The position numbers were made by a program, and so were the translations under genes. A DNA stretch of 64,000 nucleotides, taken from NCBI GenBank assembly GCA_023441965.1, contig JAEZNB010000011.1:1-64000 (forward strand), given 5' to 3'. Of this stretch, positions 1 through 8,185 are shown in pieces. The notes below the pieces were generated by a model, which worked only from the letters and a program-made list of their open reading frames with translations, did no database searches and was not told the DNA's origin. The DNA comes from Bacillota bacterium (GTDB lineage: Bacteria; Bacillota; Clostridia; Lachnospirales; Lachnospiraceae). Each line of letters begins with the position of its first letter. Within the stretch, counting starts at the first letter, position 1.

Positions 1-64
1 GGTTACCGGCATAAGGGGAGGAAGCTCGTATAACGGTAATAATAGATAATTTAATTGCCTATAC
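1..64. other. Left edge, end of an unidentified upstream gene possible
   Basis: Two forward frames run from the left edge into early stops, one at about 31-33 and one at about 47-49. Either could be the 3' end of an upstream gene, but ten to fifteen codons are too few to identify one. I assign nothing here. Confidence 0.2.
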
Positions 65-93
65 TTGACATTATCATAAATTCAGTATAAAAT
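65..93 (+). promoter_or_regulatory. Sigma-A-type promoter of rny
   Basis: TTGACA at 65-70 and TAAAAT at 88-93 are separated by 17 bp. This is a near-consensus vegetative promoter about 110 bp upstream of the rny start, in an AT-rich gap. Confidence 0.65.
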
Positions 94-204
94 TTATATG
101 TTGTATATTTTATATTAAGTGGACCCACGGACTGGATCATATTACTATACGTACGAAAGTTCATTTCATATTGTACAATGAAAACTGAATAAGGAGGTGC
201 TCCT

Positions 205-1761
205 GTGCTGGAAGTGATAAAAGTGGTAATTGGTATTGTTGTTACCTTCGTGATCACAGCTGCTCTTACTTGGAAATTTGCTATTTCCTATCGTATTAAG
301 GTTTATGAAGCGAAGATAGGTAGTGCAGAAGAAAAAGCAAGAGAAATCATAGATGAAGCTTTAAAAACAGCTGAAACTAAGAAGAGAGAGGCACTGCTCG
401 AAGCGAAAGAAGAGAATCTGAAAGCTAAAAACGAATTCGAGCGGGAAACCAAAGAACGAAGAGCAGAAATACAACGCTATGAGAAAAGGGTCCTTACCAA
501 AGAAGAAACTTTGGATCGGAAGACCGAGGCACTGGAAAAGAAAGAAGCAAGACTTTCATCGAAAGAAGCAGAGCTCGACAGGATCAAACAGGATGTTGAA
601 GAGTTCCATGAAAGGCAATTGCAGGAGCTGGAGAAAATCTCCGGTTTGACCTCCGAACAAGCTAAGGAATATCTGTTAAAAACTGTTGAAGAAGAAGTAA
701 AACATGAAACTGCTGTGCTGGTCAAGGAAATGGAAAGCAGAGCAAAAGAAGAAGCGGATAAAAAAGCAAAGGATCTTGTGGTTACTGCGATACAAAGATG
801 TGCCGCAGATCATGTCGCTGAGACAACGATCTCAGTGGTCCAGCTTCCTAACGATGAAATGAAGGGTAGGATCATTGGTAGAGAAGGTCGTAATATCAGA
901 ACACTTGAGACAATGACCGGTGTAGATCTTATAATTGATGACACACCTGAGGCTGTCATTTTATCAGCCTTTGATCCGATCAGGAGAGAGGTAGCAAGAA
1001 TCGCTCTCGAGAAGTTGATTGTTGATGGAAGAATTCATCCTGCCAGAATTGAAGAGATGGTAGAGAAAGCCCAGAAAGAAGTAGAAGTGATGATCCGCGA
1101 AGCCGGAGAAGCTGCTACGCTTGAGGTCGGTGTCCATGGAATACATCCGGAACTGGTTAAGCTTTTGGGTAAGATGAAATTTAGGACAAGTTATGGACAG
1201 AATGCATTAAAGCATTCCGTAGAAGTGGCTATTTTATCAGGCCTTCTGGCCGCAGAAATCGGAGTTGATGTCAGACTGGCAAAACGTGCGGGATTACTTC
1301 ATGATATCGGTAAATCCATCGATCATGAAGTGGAAGGAACCCATGTACAGATTGGTGTAGACCTCTGTAGAAAATACAAGGAATCATCGGTGGTAATCAA
1401 TGCGGTGGAATCTCACCACGGAGATGTGGAATTCCAATCCTTAATTGCATGTATCGTTCAGGCAGCTGATACGATCTCGGCAGCAAGACCAGGCGCAAGA
1501 CGCGAAACCTTAGAAACATATACCAACAGATTGAAGCAATTAGAAGATATTACCAATGGCTTTAAGGGAGTCGATAAGTCATTCGCTATCCAGGCAGGCA
1601 GGGAAGTCCGGGTAATGGTTGTACCGGAACAGATCAGCGACGCTGATATGGTATTACTTGCCCGTGATTTATCCAAGAAGATCGAAAATGAATTAGAGTA
1701 TCCTGGACAGATCAAGGTAAACGTAATCAGAGAATCCAGAGTAACAGATTACGCGAAATAA
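205..1761 (+). CDS. rny: Ribonuclease Y
   Basis: Membrane-anchored endoribonuclease that starts decay of many mRNAs in Firmicutes. The 518-residue product matches the family length of about 520. An N-terminal transmembrane helix (residues 5-25) is followed by a long charged Glu/Lys-rich coiled coil (about 30-200), a KH RNA-binding domain (about 210-275, with the GRIIGREGRNI loop) and an HD phosphohydrolase domain with catalytic His366-Asp367 in LLHDIGKSI. The start is GTG at 205, placed by AAGGAGG at 191-197. The gene is monocistronic, with its own promoter (65-93) and terminator (1779-1810). In many relatives recA-recX lies just upstream of rny, but here that pair is about 53 kb away. Identification is secure from domain order and motifs. 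Confidence 0.97.
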   Translation: MLEVIKVVIGIVVTFVITAALTWKFAISYRIKVYEAKIGSAEEKAREIIDEALKTAETKKREALLEAKEENLKAKNEFERETKERRAEIQRYEKRVLTKEETLDRKTEALEKKEARLSSKEAELDRIKQDVEEFHERQLQELEKISGLTSEQAKEYLLKTVEEEVKHETAVLVKEMESRAKEEADKKAKDLVVTAIQRCAADHVAETTISVVQLPNDEMKGRIIGREGRNIRTLETMTGVDLIIDDTPEAVILSAFDPIRREVARIALEKLIVDGRIHPARIEEMVEKAQKEVEVMIREAGEAATLEVGVHGIHPELVKLLGKMKFRTSYGQNALKHSVEVAILSGLLAAEIGVDVRLAKRAGLLHDIGKSIDHEVEGTHVQIGVDLCRKYKESSVVINAVESHHGDVEFQSLIACIVQAADTISAARPGARRETLETYTNRLKQLEDITNGFKGVDKSFAIQAGREVRVMVVPEQISDADMVLLARDLSKKIENELEYPGQIKVNVIRESRVTDYAK

Positions 1762-1778
1762 GAAGGAAAATGTAGTGG

Positions 1779-1810
1779 GGGACGGTTGAATATTTCAACC
1801 GTCCCTTTTA
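1779..1810 (+). terminator. Rho-independent terminator of rny
   Basis: A perfect 12-bp stem (GGGACGGTTGAA at 1779-1790 with its complement at 1794-1805) closes a 3-nt loop and is followed by TTTTA. Confidence 0.9.
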
Positions 1811-2138
1811 GTTTGTAGAAAAAATGGCTGTGCCTTTCCATCTGATGTGGCTCCTATTATGTAAATTTACACACAATTGCACAAAATGCACACAAATTCC
1901 GCGATACGCGGACATATGATAGCCATATGAAATACTTTTTTAAATTTTTGAAATTTTTCTGTTGCAAATTAGAAGCTTCTATATTACAATGTATATTAAA
2001 ATTTGACTTCAGAAGAATATGGAAGCAGGAAATCAAGGGTTTTATTTAAAGTGAAGCCTAAGAATATAGAAATTTAAGATAGAAAAGTACACATGTCAAA
2101 AAAGAAGAGCCTGAAGAAACGGGCACAGGAGGTTAATT
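1811..2138. other. AT-rich intergenic region with clustered short palindromes
   Basis: There is no credible gene in this stretch. It holds several short palindromes close together (GTAAATTTAC at 1861-1870, CCGCG-ATA-CGCGG at 1899-1911 and two CATATG sites at about 1913 and 1924), plus the promoter of the next gene. The palindromes could be regulator sites, but no known operator was recognised. Confidence 0.4.
1962..1990 (+). promoter_or_regulatory. Promoter of the aspartate aminotransferase gene
   Basis: TTGCAA (1962-1967) and TACAAT (1985-1990) have 17-bp spacing. The site lies about 150 bp before the start codon. Confidence 0.55.
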
Positions 2139-3338
2139 ATGGCATTATCATTATCAAGAAAAGCGCAGGCAGTGAAACCATCCTCAACTCTGGCAATTAC
2201 CGCTAAAGCGAAAGAGCTGATGGCGAACGGCATTGACGTTGTAGGCTTCGGAGCGGGAGAACCTGATTTCAATACTCCCGATAATATCTGTGAAGCGGCG
2301 ATAAAGGCTATTCATGCCGGCTTCACCAAATATACCCCTGCTGAAGGAACCCTGGAGCTTAGGAAAGCCATCTGCGAGAAGTTCTTGAATTTCAATGGCT
2401 TAAAGTATGAGCCGAGCCAAATCGTTGTCAGCAATGGGGGAAAGCACTCCCTGACCAATATCTTTGAAGCCATCCTGAACCCCGGTGATGAGGTGATCAT
2501 TCCGGCCCCCTTCTGGTTAAGCTATCCCGAGATTGTCAGGCTTTGTGACGGTGTGCCTGTGATCATATACGGAGAGAAGGAGAATAGCTATAAGGTGACA
2601 GCAGCTCAGATCGAAGCTGCCTGCACAGATAAGACAAAGGCCTTTATCTTAAATTCTCCCAGCAATCCCACCGGCATGCTCTATACGAAGGAGGAGCTGG
2701 AGGCAATTGCAGAGGTGGCTGTCAGGAAGGATTTCTATGTGGTATCCGATGAGATGTATGAGAACCTGATCTATGACGGACTTCAGCCGGTCAGCATCGC
2801 TTCTCTGAATGAAGATATCTATAACAGAACGATTACCTGCAGTGGCGTAGCCAAGAGCTATTCCATGACGGGTTGGAGAATTGGTTATACCGGTTCTCCC
2901 AAGGAAATTGCAAAGCTGATGGGAAGTGTACAGAGCCATCAGACCTCCAATCCCAATTCCATCGCTCAGAAGGCTGCCTATGAAGCGATCGTAGGACCGC
3001 AGGACTCCGTACAAGCAATGTGTGAGGAGTTCAACCGCAGAAGAGATTATATGCATGAGAGAATATCGGGAATGAAGCTGATTTCCGCATTAAAGCCTCA
3101 GGGTGCCTTCTATCTTTTTGTGGATGTCAGCCAGACTCTTGATATGGAATACAAGGGAGCCAAGGTAGGTAATCTGAGCAATCTGGCGAAGATTCTGATC
3201 GAAGACTACAATGTGGCTGTCATTCCCTGTGATGATTTCGGAGCCCCCGGTCATATCCGTCTGTCCTATGCGATTTCCATGGAACAGATCCAGAAGGGCC
3301 TTGACCGTGTAGAAGAGTTCCTGAAGGCTTTAGCATAA
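2139..3338 (+). CDS. Pyridoxal-phosphate aspartate aminotransferase (class I)
   Basis: Class I aminotransferase, 399 residues, which transfers amino groups between aspartate and 2-oxoglutarate in amino-acid metabolism. The PLP Schiff-base lysine is Lys239 in SGVAKSYSMTGWRIGY. The NSPSNPTG segment (about residues 170-180) and the C-terminal IRLSYA arginine motif are the expected fold-type I substrate and cofactor contacts. The N-terminus MALSLSRKAQAV is the usual AspB-like start, and AGGAGG sits 7 nt before ATG 2139. It is flanked by its own promoter and a strong terminator, so it is probably monocistronic. Substrate choice within the aspartate/prephenate/aromatic subgroup cannot be fixed by eye. 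Aspartate is the family default. Confidence 0.9.
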   Translation: MALSLSRKAQAVKPSSTLAITAKAKELMANGIDVVGFGAGEPDFNTPDNICEAAIKAIHAGFTKYTPAEGTLELRKAICEKFLNFNGLKYEPSQIVVSNGGKHSLTNIFEAILNPGDEVIIPAPFWLSYPEIVRLCDGVPVIIYGEKENSYKVTAAQIEAACTDKTKAFILNSPSNPTGMLYTKEELEAIAEVAVRKDFYVVSDEMYENLIYDGLQPVSIASLNEDIYNRTITCSGVAKSYSMTGWRIGYTGSPKEIAKLMGSVQSHQTSNPNSIAQKAAYEAIVGPQDSVQAMCEEFNRRRDYMHERISGMKLISALKPQGAFYLFVDVSQTLDMEYKGAKVGNLSNLAKILIEDYNVAVIPCDDFGAPGHIRLSYAISMEQIQKGLDRVEEFLKALA

Positions 3339-3425
3339 GAAGCTTAGACTTGATTTATATCAGCCAAAGCAGAAAACGGCAGAATGAAATAAGCGGAGGC
3401 ATATAAATAACTTCATCTTACTTAT

Positions 3426-3472
3426 AAAAGAAAGGTTTTGCACGAAGATATGCGATGCAAAACCTTTCTTTT
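3426..3472 (+). terminator. Terminator after the aminotransferase gene
   Basis: A 17-bp perfect stem (3426-3442 with 3456-3472) has a 13-nt loop. Its right arm ends in CTTTCTTTT. The A-rich left arm would also let it act on the opposite strand. Confidence 0.85.
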
Positions 3473-3546
3473 ATCCGGTATATTCTATAATGAAACGATT
3501 AAGTTGCTAAATTTTCGAAAATAATCGGTAATAATATTCGGAACAC

Positions 3547-3575
3547 TTGCTAATTGTTATAAAATGTAATATCAT
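3547..3575 (+). promoter_or_regulatory. Promoter of the proC operon
   Basis: TTGCTA (3547-3552) and TATCAT (3570-3575) are 17 bp apart and lie 32 bp before the chosen proC start. Confidence 0.5.
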
Positions 3576-3607
3576 TATGTTAACATGAATGTGAAAGAAG
3601 GATGAAT

Positions 3608-4414
3608 ATGGCATTATTTGGTGTGATTGGTGTCGGTAATATGGGATATCCACTGTTCAAGGCTGCGATCAGAAGCTTTGGAAGCGGTGAGGTAATATAT
3701 TCGGAACCCTACGTGGTAAAGAGGCAAGAGGTAGAGAAGGAGACCGGCATAGCAGCCTGTCAGGATAATATTGCTTTGGTGAAGAACTGTAAGTATCTCT
3801 TATTGGCAGTAAAGCCTCAGTTTTTCCCGGAGGTCTTAAAGGAAATAAAAGCTTATGTGAGCAAAGAGCATATCTTGATCTCCATCGCAGCCGGAGTTAC
3901 GATTGATACGATTCGGCAGGAGCTGTCTGAGAAAGTCAGGATTGTCCGTGCCATGCCAAATACTCCCGCTATGGTGAATCAGGGGATGACCGGAATCTGC
4001 TTTTTGAAGTCAGACTTTTCAGATGAGGAGAAGGAAGTATTGTTCCGCTTCTTTGGCTCCTATGGTAAATATGAAGTATTTGACGAAGCCCTGATGAATG
4101 CGGTGGTATGTGCAAACGGCAGCTCACCGGCTTATGTTTATATGTTCATTGAGGCTTTGGCAGACAGTGTCGTAAAATATGGAATTCCCAGAGACAAGGC
4201 TTACCTGCTGGCCGCCCAGACAGTTCTGGGTGCTGCAGTCATGGTCCTTGAGACCGGAGACCATCCCGGGAAGCTGAAGGATAATGTATGTTCTCCGGGA
4301 GGCACGACGATTGCTGCGGTCAGTGCTCTGGAGGAGCACGGCTTCCGGAACGCTGTGATTAAGGCGACGGATGCCTGCTATGAGAAGGCAGTCAGCCTAA
4401 GCAAAAAGAATTAG
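3608..4414 (+). CDS. proC: Pyrroline-5-carboxylate reductase
   Basis: NAD(P)H-dependent reductase for the last step of proline synthesis. The 268-residue product has an N-terminal Rossmann motif (GVIGVGNMGYPLF), the second dinucleotide-site block LLLAVKPQ, and AMPNTPAMV. The C-terminal dimerisation domain carries the family signature region around SPGGTTIAAV. ATG 3608 is preferred over ATG 3602 because AGAAGG at 3596-3601 abuts the earlier codon but is 6 nt from the later one. It heads a likely operon with the NUDIX hydrolase, spoIIM and xerD-like genes. Confidence 0.95.
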   Translation: MALFGVIGVGNMGYPLFKAAIRSFGSGEVIYSEPYVVKRQEVEKETGIAACQDNIALVKNCKYLLLAVKPQFFPEVLKEIKAYVSKEHILISIAAGVTIDTIRQELSEKVRIVRAMPNTPAMVNQGMTGICFLKSDFSDEEKEVLFRFFGSYGKYEVFDEALMNAVVCANGSSPAYVYMFIEALADSVVKYGIPRDKAYLLAAQTVLGAAVMVLETGDHPGKLKDNVCSPGGTTIAAVSALEEHGFRNAVIKATDACYEKAVSLSKKN

Positions 4415-4471
4415 CTTAGATGGGCTGTAGGAACACAGCCGCAGATATGAGAAATGATTGACGGAGGAGCT

Positions 4472-5005
4472 ATGGACCAGTTAAAGCGTTTGAACAGAGA
4501 GTTAGCCCTAAAGGGCAATATCATAGATTTTTACAGAGATACGATTGAAGTGAACGGTGAGAGGATCACCACCTTTGATTACATCGATCACAAAGGTGCT
4601 TCAGCCATGATTCCCGTGGATCAGGACGGAAAAATCCTGATGGTCAGACAATACCGGAATGCCATCGACAGCGAAACCCTGGAGATTCCTGCCGGATGCC
4701 TAAATCCGGGAGAGGATAACAGGACCTGTGCGATCAGAGAATGCGAGGAAGAGACCGGATATCAGGCAGGTGAGGTCCACCATCTGATTGATCTATATAC
4801 AACGGTTGCTTTCAGTAATGAGAAGATCTGTATCTTCTACACGACGGGGATCAAACCCAGTAGTCAGAACTTAGATGAGGATGAGTTCGTATCGGTGGAA
4901 AGACACAGCCTGGAGGACCTGATCAGCATGATTTATGACGGCAGGATCATGGATGCAAAGACCATTGCAGCCTTACTGGCTTACAAGATAAAGATCGGGG
5001 GATAG
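4472..5005 (+). CDS. NUDIX hydrolase, ADP-ribose pyrophosphatase type
   Basis: Hydrolase predicted to cleave ADP-ribose-like nucleoside diphosphate sugars with Mg2+. The NUDIX box is complete in the form G-x5-E-x7-REC-EEETGY (about residues 75-97). The upstream segment ILMVRQYRNAIDSETLEIPAG is typical of the ADP-ribose subgroup, including the glutamate before the box. The chosen start ATG 4472 (177 residues) has GGAGGAG at 4463-4469. An in-frame ATG at 4454 lies upstream of that ribosome site and lacks one of its own. The gene sits between proC and spoIIM on the same strand with short gaps, suggesting cotranscription. Confidence 0.85.
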   Translation: MDQLKRLNRELALKGNIIDFYRDTIEVNGERITTFDYIDHKGASAMIPVDQDGKILMVRQYRNAIDSETLEIPAGCLNPGEDNRTCAIRECEEETGYQAGEVHHLIDLYTTVAFSNEKICIFYTTGIKPSSQNLDEDEFVSVERHSLEDLISMIYDGRIMDAKTIAALLAYKIKIGG

Positions 5006-5091
5006 AGAACTCCTGATTGTTTCGCCGGCTTGTTCTATTTTTCTGATTCTGTCATATCTTCTATAGAGGATATCTGGCAGGATGAAAGGAA

Positions 5092-5703
5092 ATGGTACAG
5101 TTCAAATCACAATTACGCCGGCTAAATATGTTTCAGATGGCAGTCATTTTATTAATCCTGGGATTATTCTTCGGGATCTTGGCAGCGAATATATTTCATG
5201 ACAGCTATGATAGGAAGATGACGGAATACCAGAGCATTATATTTACGGAGATTGCACGAAGCAGTATTGACTACGGTGGCTTGTTCCTCTATGTCTTAGG
5301 GCAGAATTTTAAGGAATTTGTTCTATTCTGGTTGCTCTCCATCACGATTCTGGGTGTTCCGTATATGGTTATAAAACTAATCGCCTTTGGCTTCACATCA
5401 GGCTTTTTTATCTCTGCGGTTGCGATGCAGTACGGCTTTAAGGGACTATTACTGATTCTGGTATATCCCTTCCCCCATGGGCTGCTGTATCTGCCGATCT
5501 CAATGTTATGTCTCTATAAAGGTTATGGGCTGTGCAGGACGATTTATTATGAGAAGAGGAACTATATGGGAACCATTGTGCAGCAGCTTAAGCAGAACTT
5601 CCTGTTTATGCTGGTAATGGCGGCCCTGCTCCTGCTGGCTTCCGTGCTGGAAGCCTATGTCGGCTCTTATTTACTGAAGAAAACACTGAATTTATTTACT
5701 TAA
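5092..5703 (+). CDS. spoIIM: Stage II sporulation protein M
   Basis: Integral membrane protein needed for engulfment of the forespore, where it works with SpoIID and SpoIIP to localise peptidoglycan hydrolysis. The 203-residue length matches the family. Hydrophobic helices are visible at about residues 15-34, 80-105, 108-135 and 170-190, with a conserved-looking glycine- and proline-rich turn at PFPHGLLYLP. The ribosome site AAAGGA (5085-5090) is tight to ATG 5092. It lies immediately upstream of the xerD-like gene, a pairing common in Clostridia. I found no convincing sigma-E promoter in the 86-bp gap, so its sporulation control may be read from further upstream. Confidence 0.85.
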   Translation: MVQFKSQLRRLNMFQMAVILLILGLFFGILAANIFHDSYDRKMTEYQSIIFTEIARSSIDYGGLFLYVLGQNFKEFVLFWLLSITILGVPYMVIKLIAFGFTSGFFISAVAMQYGFKGLLLILVYPFPHGLLYLPISMLCLYKGYGLCRTIYYEKRNYMGTIVQQLKQNFLFMLVMAALLLLASVLEAYVGSYLLKKTLNLFT

Positions 5704-5757
5704 GAAGGCTCCAATTGTTTCAGGTGATATCATCATTGGCAAATGAGGAGGTAGGAA

Positions 5758-6633
5758 ATGAATCAGTATATCAGCAGTTTTGTTACATATCTTCGGGAGA
5801 TCAAACATGCTTCAGCAAATACTATAGGGGCGTATCAGAATGACTTGAAGAAGCTGGCGGCATATCTGGATAAGCAGGGCATAGGGTCAGTACAGAAAAT
5901 CAGCGAAACCAGCCTGAATTCTTATATTCTTTCCCTGGAGAAGGATGGGATGACGCCTGCCTCTGTATCCAGAAATATTGCCTCCATCAAAGCATTTCTG
6001 CTGTACCTATTAAAGACTGGAGTGATCAGCGGGGATCCCTCTGAACGGCTTCGACCACCGAAGGTGATTAAGAAGGCTCCGCAGATTATACCGACCGACT
6101 TGATAGATCGCCTGTTACAGCAGCCCGATACGAAGACCCATAAGGGCCTGCGTGATAAAGCCATGCTGGAGCTGCTTTATGCAACCGGCATGAAGGTGTC
6201 CGAGCTGATCACCATTAAGATAGGGGACATCAATCTGGTCGGCAGATATCTGGTCTGCGGAGTGAAACGGGAGAGGCTGGTACCCTTTGGGAAGGCTGCC
6301 AAGTCTGCTTTGCAGGAGTATATGAAGATAAGAGAAGGTGCCTTTGTTAAGAAGCCTACAGAGATGCTGTTCCTGAATTCCTCTGGGGAGCAGCTGACCA
6401 GACAGGGCTTCTGGAAGATATTGAAGGCATATGCGAATGAGGTTGGAATTGGGGAGATCAATCCGAACATCATCAGACATTCCTTTGCTGCACATCTGCT
6501 TGATAACGGTGCCGATCTCTTAAGTGTCCAGGAATTCTTAGGTCACGCAGATATCAGCACGACTCAGCTTTATCTGGCCCGTAGCTATAAGAACAGCAGG
6601 GATGTCTATATGAACTCCCATCCGAGGGCATAA
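5758..6633 (+). CDS. xerD: XerD-like tyrosine recombinase with an altered active site
   Basis: Phage-integrase-family recombinase of XerC/XerD size (291 residues; N-terminal SAM-like core-binding domain about 1-85, catalytic domain about 105-285). The overall match to XerD is clear (LRDKAMLELLYATG, RERLVPFG, RHSFAAHLLDNGADL, LGHADISTTQLY). By alignment to the R-K-H-R-H-Y catalytic set, Arg-I is replaced by Lys146 (GMKVSEL rather than G-R-VSEL), the first box-II His by Asn237 (NPNIIRH), and the beta-hairpin lysine is shifted or missing (CGVKRERL). Arg240, His263 and the nucleophile Tyr272 remain. It may be a partner subunit with reduced activity rather than the main chromosome-dimer recombinase. 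AGGAGG is 7 nt before ATG 5758, and a strong terminator follows. Confidence 0.85.
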   Translation: MNQYISSFVTYLREIKHASANTIGAYQNDLKKLAAYLDKQGIGSVQKISETSLNSYILSLEKDGMTPASVSRNIASIKAFLLYLLKTGVISGDPSERLRPPKVIKKAPQIIPTDLIDRLLQQPDTKTHKGLRDKAMLELLYATGMKVSELITIKIGDINLVGRYLVCGVKRERLVPFGKAAKSALQEYMKIREGAFVKKPTEMLFLNSSGEQLTRQGFWKILKAYANEVGIGEINPNIIRHSFAAHLLDNGADLLSVQEFLGHADISTTQLYLARSYKNSRDVYMNSHPRA

Positions 6634-6674
6634 GTGACTTTTAGATAGATTGAAGAATAGAAATGATACCCATA

Positions 6675-6718
6675 GACGTATTACAGCATATTTGAGTGTT
6701 GTGATACGTCTTTTTTTT
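6675..6718 (+). terminator. Terminator of the proC-xerD operon
   Basis: A 14-bp stem (6675-6688 with 6697-6710, two G-U pairs) is followed by eight T residues at 6711-6718. Confidence 0.9.
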
Positions 6719-6860
6719 GTATGAATAATAGAAAACATAAAAAATTATCAGAGCCCTTGATCTGGTAGGAGATTACTTGTTTTACTTGGGTATTGATGAT
6801 GATAGAATAAATCAGGAGTACAGTCTGGCATCTGATACGGATTAATATGTATCTTCAGTT

Positions 6861-6912
6861 AAAAGGTATCAGACATCCTGAACAGCAATTCGTTCATGAT
6901 GCCTGATACCTT
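6861..6912 (-). terminator. Terminator of aroF on the minus strand
   Basis: A 20-bp inverted repeat with two mismatches (arms about 6863-6882 and 6893-6912) ends, on the minus strand, in a T-run (AAAA at 6861-6864 of the plus strand). It lies directly after the aroF stop. With 6675-6718 it separates the convergent units. Confidence 0.8.
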
Positions 6913-6917
6913 ACATT

Positions 6918-7946
6918 TTATAGTCCATCTGCAATTGTGTAGATCAGCTTTTCGGAATCTTCCCAGCCCAGGCAGGGATCAGTGATGGATTTGCCGTAGG
7001 TATGCTCGCTTACCTTCTGGCTGCCACCTTCGATATAGCTTTCAATCATCACACCCTTGACCAGCTTGGCTATCTCCGGGGATACCCTCCTGCTGTGGAG
7101 CACCTCCTTGACAATTCTGGGTTGCTCAGCATATAGCTTATTGGAGTTGGCATGGTTCGCATCAATGATACAGGTGGGATTTGATAGCTCCCGTTTGTTA
7201 TACATATTTACGAGGCGGATCAGGTCCTCATAATGGTAGTTGGGTATGGACTGTCCATGCTTATTCACAGCACCACGCAGGATGGTATGAGCGAGAGGAT
7301 TACCGGAGGTAACCACCTCCCAGGTGCGGTACAGGAAGGTATGACTTGCTTGAGCAGCGACGACTGAGTTCAACATAACTGAGAAGTCACCGCTGGTCGG
7401 GTTCTTCATACCGGCAGGTACATCCATACCACTGATGGTCAGTCTGTGTTGCTGATCCTCCACAGAACGGGCTCCGACAGCCACATAGGAAAGAACATCC
7501 TCCACATAGGGCCAGTTCTCAGGGTAGAGCATCTCATCCGCAGCAGTCAGACCGCTTTCGGCAATCGCCCGAAGATGCATCTTCCGCATGGCAATCAGAC
7601 CCTCCTGCAGATCCGGCTCCTTCATGGGATCAGGCTGATGCACGATGCCCTTATAGCCTTCCCCGGTGGTGCGGGGTTTGTTCGTATAGATCCTGGGAAT
7701 TAAGATCAGCTTATCTTCAACCTTCTCCTGAACCTTCGCGAGGCGGTAGATATAATCGCAGACAGCGTCCTCATTATCGGCAGAACAGGGACCGATGATG
7801 ACCAGAAATCGATCGGATTCTCCAGTTATGATATCTTTAATCTTTTTATCACGTTCCTTCTTACGAAGAACGTCCCGGGCAGGCATAGGATAAGCCCTGA
7901 CCAAATCCTCCGGAGAGATTACTTCCTTAATGAATTTAAAGCTCAT
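6918..7946 (-). CDS. aroF: 3-deoxy-7-phosphoheptulonate synthase (class I DAHP synthase)
   Basis: Catalyses condensation of phosphoenolpyruvate and erythrose 4-phosphate, the first step of the shikimate pathway. The 342-residue protein follows the AroF/G/H pattern: LVIIGPCSADNEDAV near residue 50, PRIYTNKPRTTGEGYKG with the PEP-binding Lys/Arg, GARSVEDQQHR, GMKNPTSGD, DANHANS and SYIEGGSQ. The metal-ligand and PEP-contact residues look intact. AGGGTG precedes the ATG on the minus strand. It stands alone between convergent xerD and divergent pdp, with its own promoter and terminator. No T-box or attenuator leader was seen, so control is probably allosteric. Confidence 0.95.
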   Translation of the reverse strand: MSFKFIKEVISPEDLVRAYPMPARDVLRKKERDKKIKDIITGESDRFLVIIGPCSADNEDAVCDYIYRLAKVQEKVEDKLILIPRIYTNKPRTTGEGYKGIVHQPDPMKEPDLQEGLIAMRKMHLRAIAESGLTAADEMLYPENWPYVEDVLSYVAVGARSVEDQQHRLTISGMDVPAGMKNPTSGDFSVMLNSVVAAQASHTFLYRTWEVVTSGNPLAHTILRGAVNKHGQSIPNYHYEDLIRLVNMYNKRELSNPTCIIDANHANSNKLYAEQPRIVKEVLHSRRVSPEIAKLVKGVMIESYIEGGSQKVSEHTYGKSITDPCLGWEDSEKLIYTIADGL

Positions 7947-7975
7947 AGCATTTCACCCTTTCTGATAGTTGATTT

Positions 7976-8004
7976 ATTTTATAACGATTTCACCGCTTCG
8001 TCAA
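7976..8004 (-). promoter_or_regulatory. Promoter of aroF
   Basis: Read on the minus strand, TTGACG (8004-7999) and TAAAAT (7981-7976) are 17 bp apart, 30 bp before the aroF start. Confidence 0.6.
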
Positions 8005-8087
8005 CTCTTACCTATTAAGAAATGGAAAAAATATCATAGGGAATGCAATTGTCTTATTGTGAAATATTCGCCTTATCATGAATTCTA

Positions 8088-8096
8088 TGCTATAAT
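8088..8096 (+). promoter_or_regulatory. Extended -10 promoter of pdp
   Basis: TGC-TATAAT at 8088-8096 is an extended -10 element with no good -35 hexamer. It lies 90 bp before the pdp start. Confidence 0.5.
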
Positions 8097-8185
8097 AGAG
8101 TAATCCCTCATACATGAGGACCGGGCCATAGGGTAATGCTAATGCTTAATACCAGAGAAATAAGAACAAACGGAGCGAGAAGAAT

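Noticed and set aside
5006..5091. Sigma-E promoter before spoIIM
   Set aside because: A CATATC-like element is visible, but no paired element with correct spacing could be supported.
5758..6900. dif or attachment site near the XerD-like gene
   Set aside because: No 28-bp sequence with the paired XerC/XerD half-sites was found nearby, and there are no mobile-element genes.
7947..8090. T-box or aromatic-amino-acid attenuator leader for aroF
   Set aside because: The leader is short, with no antiterminator/terminator pair, and the promoter lies only 30 bp from the start codon.
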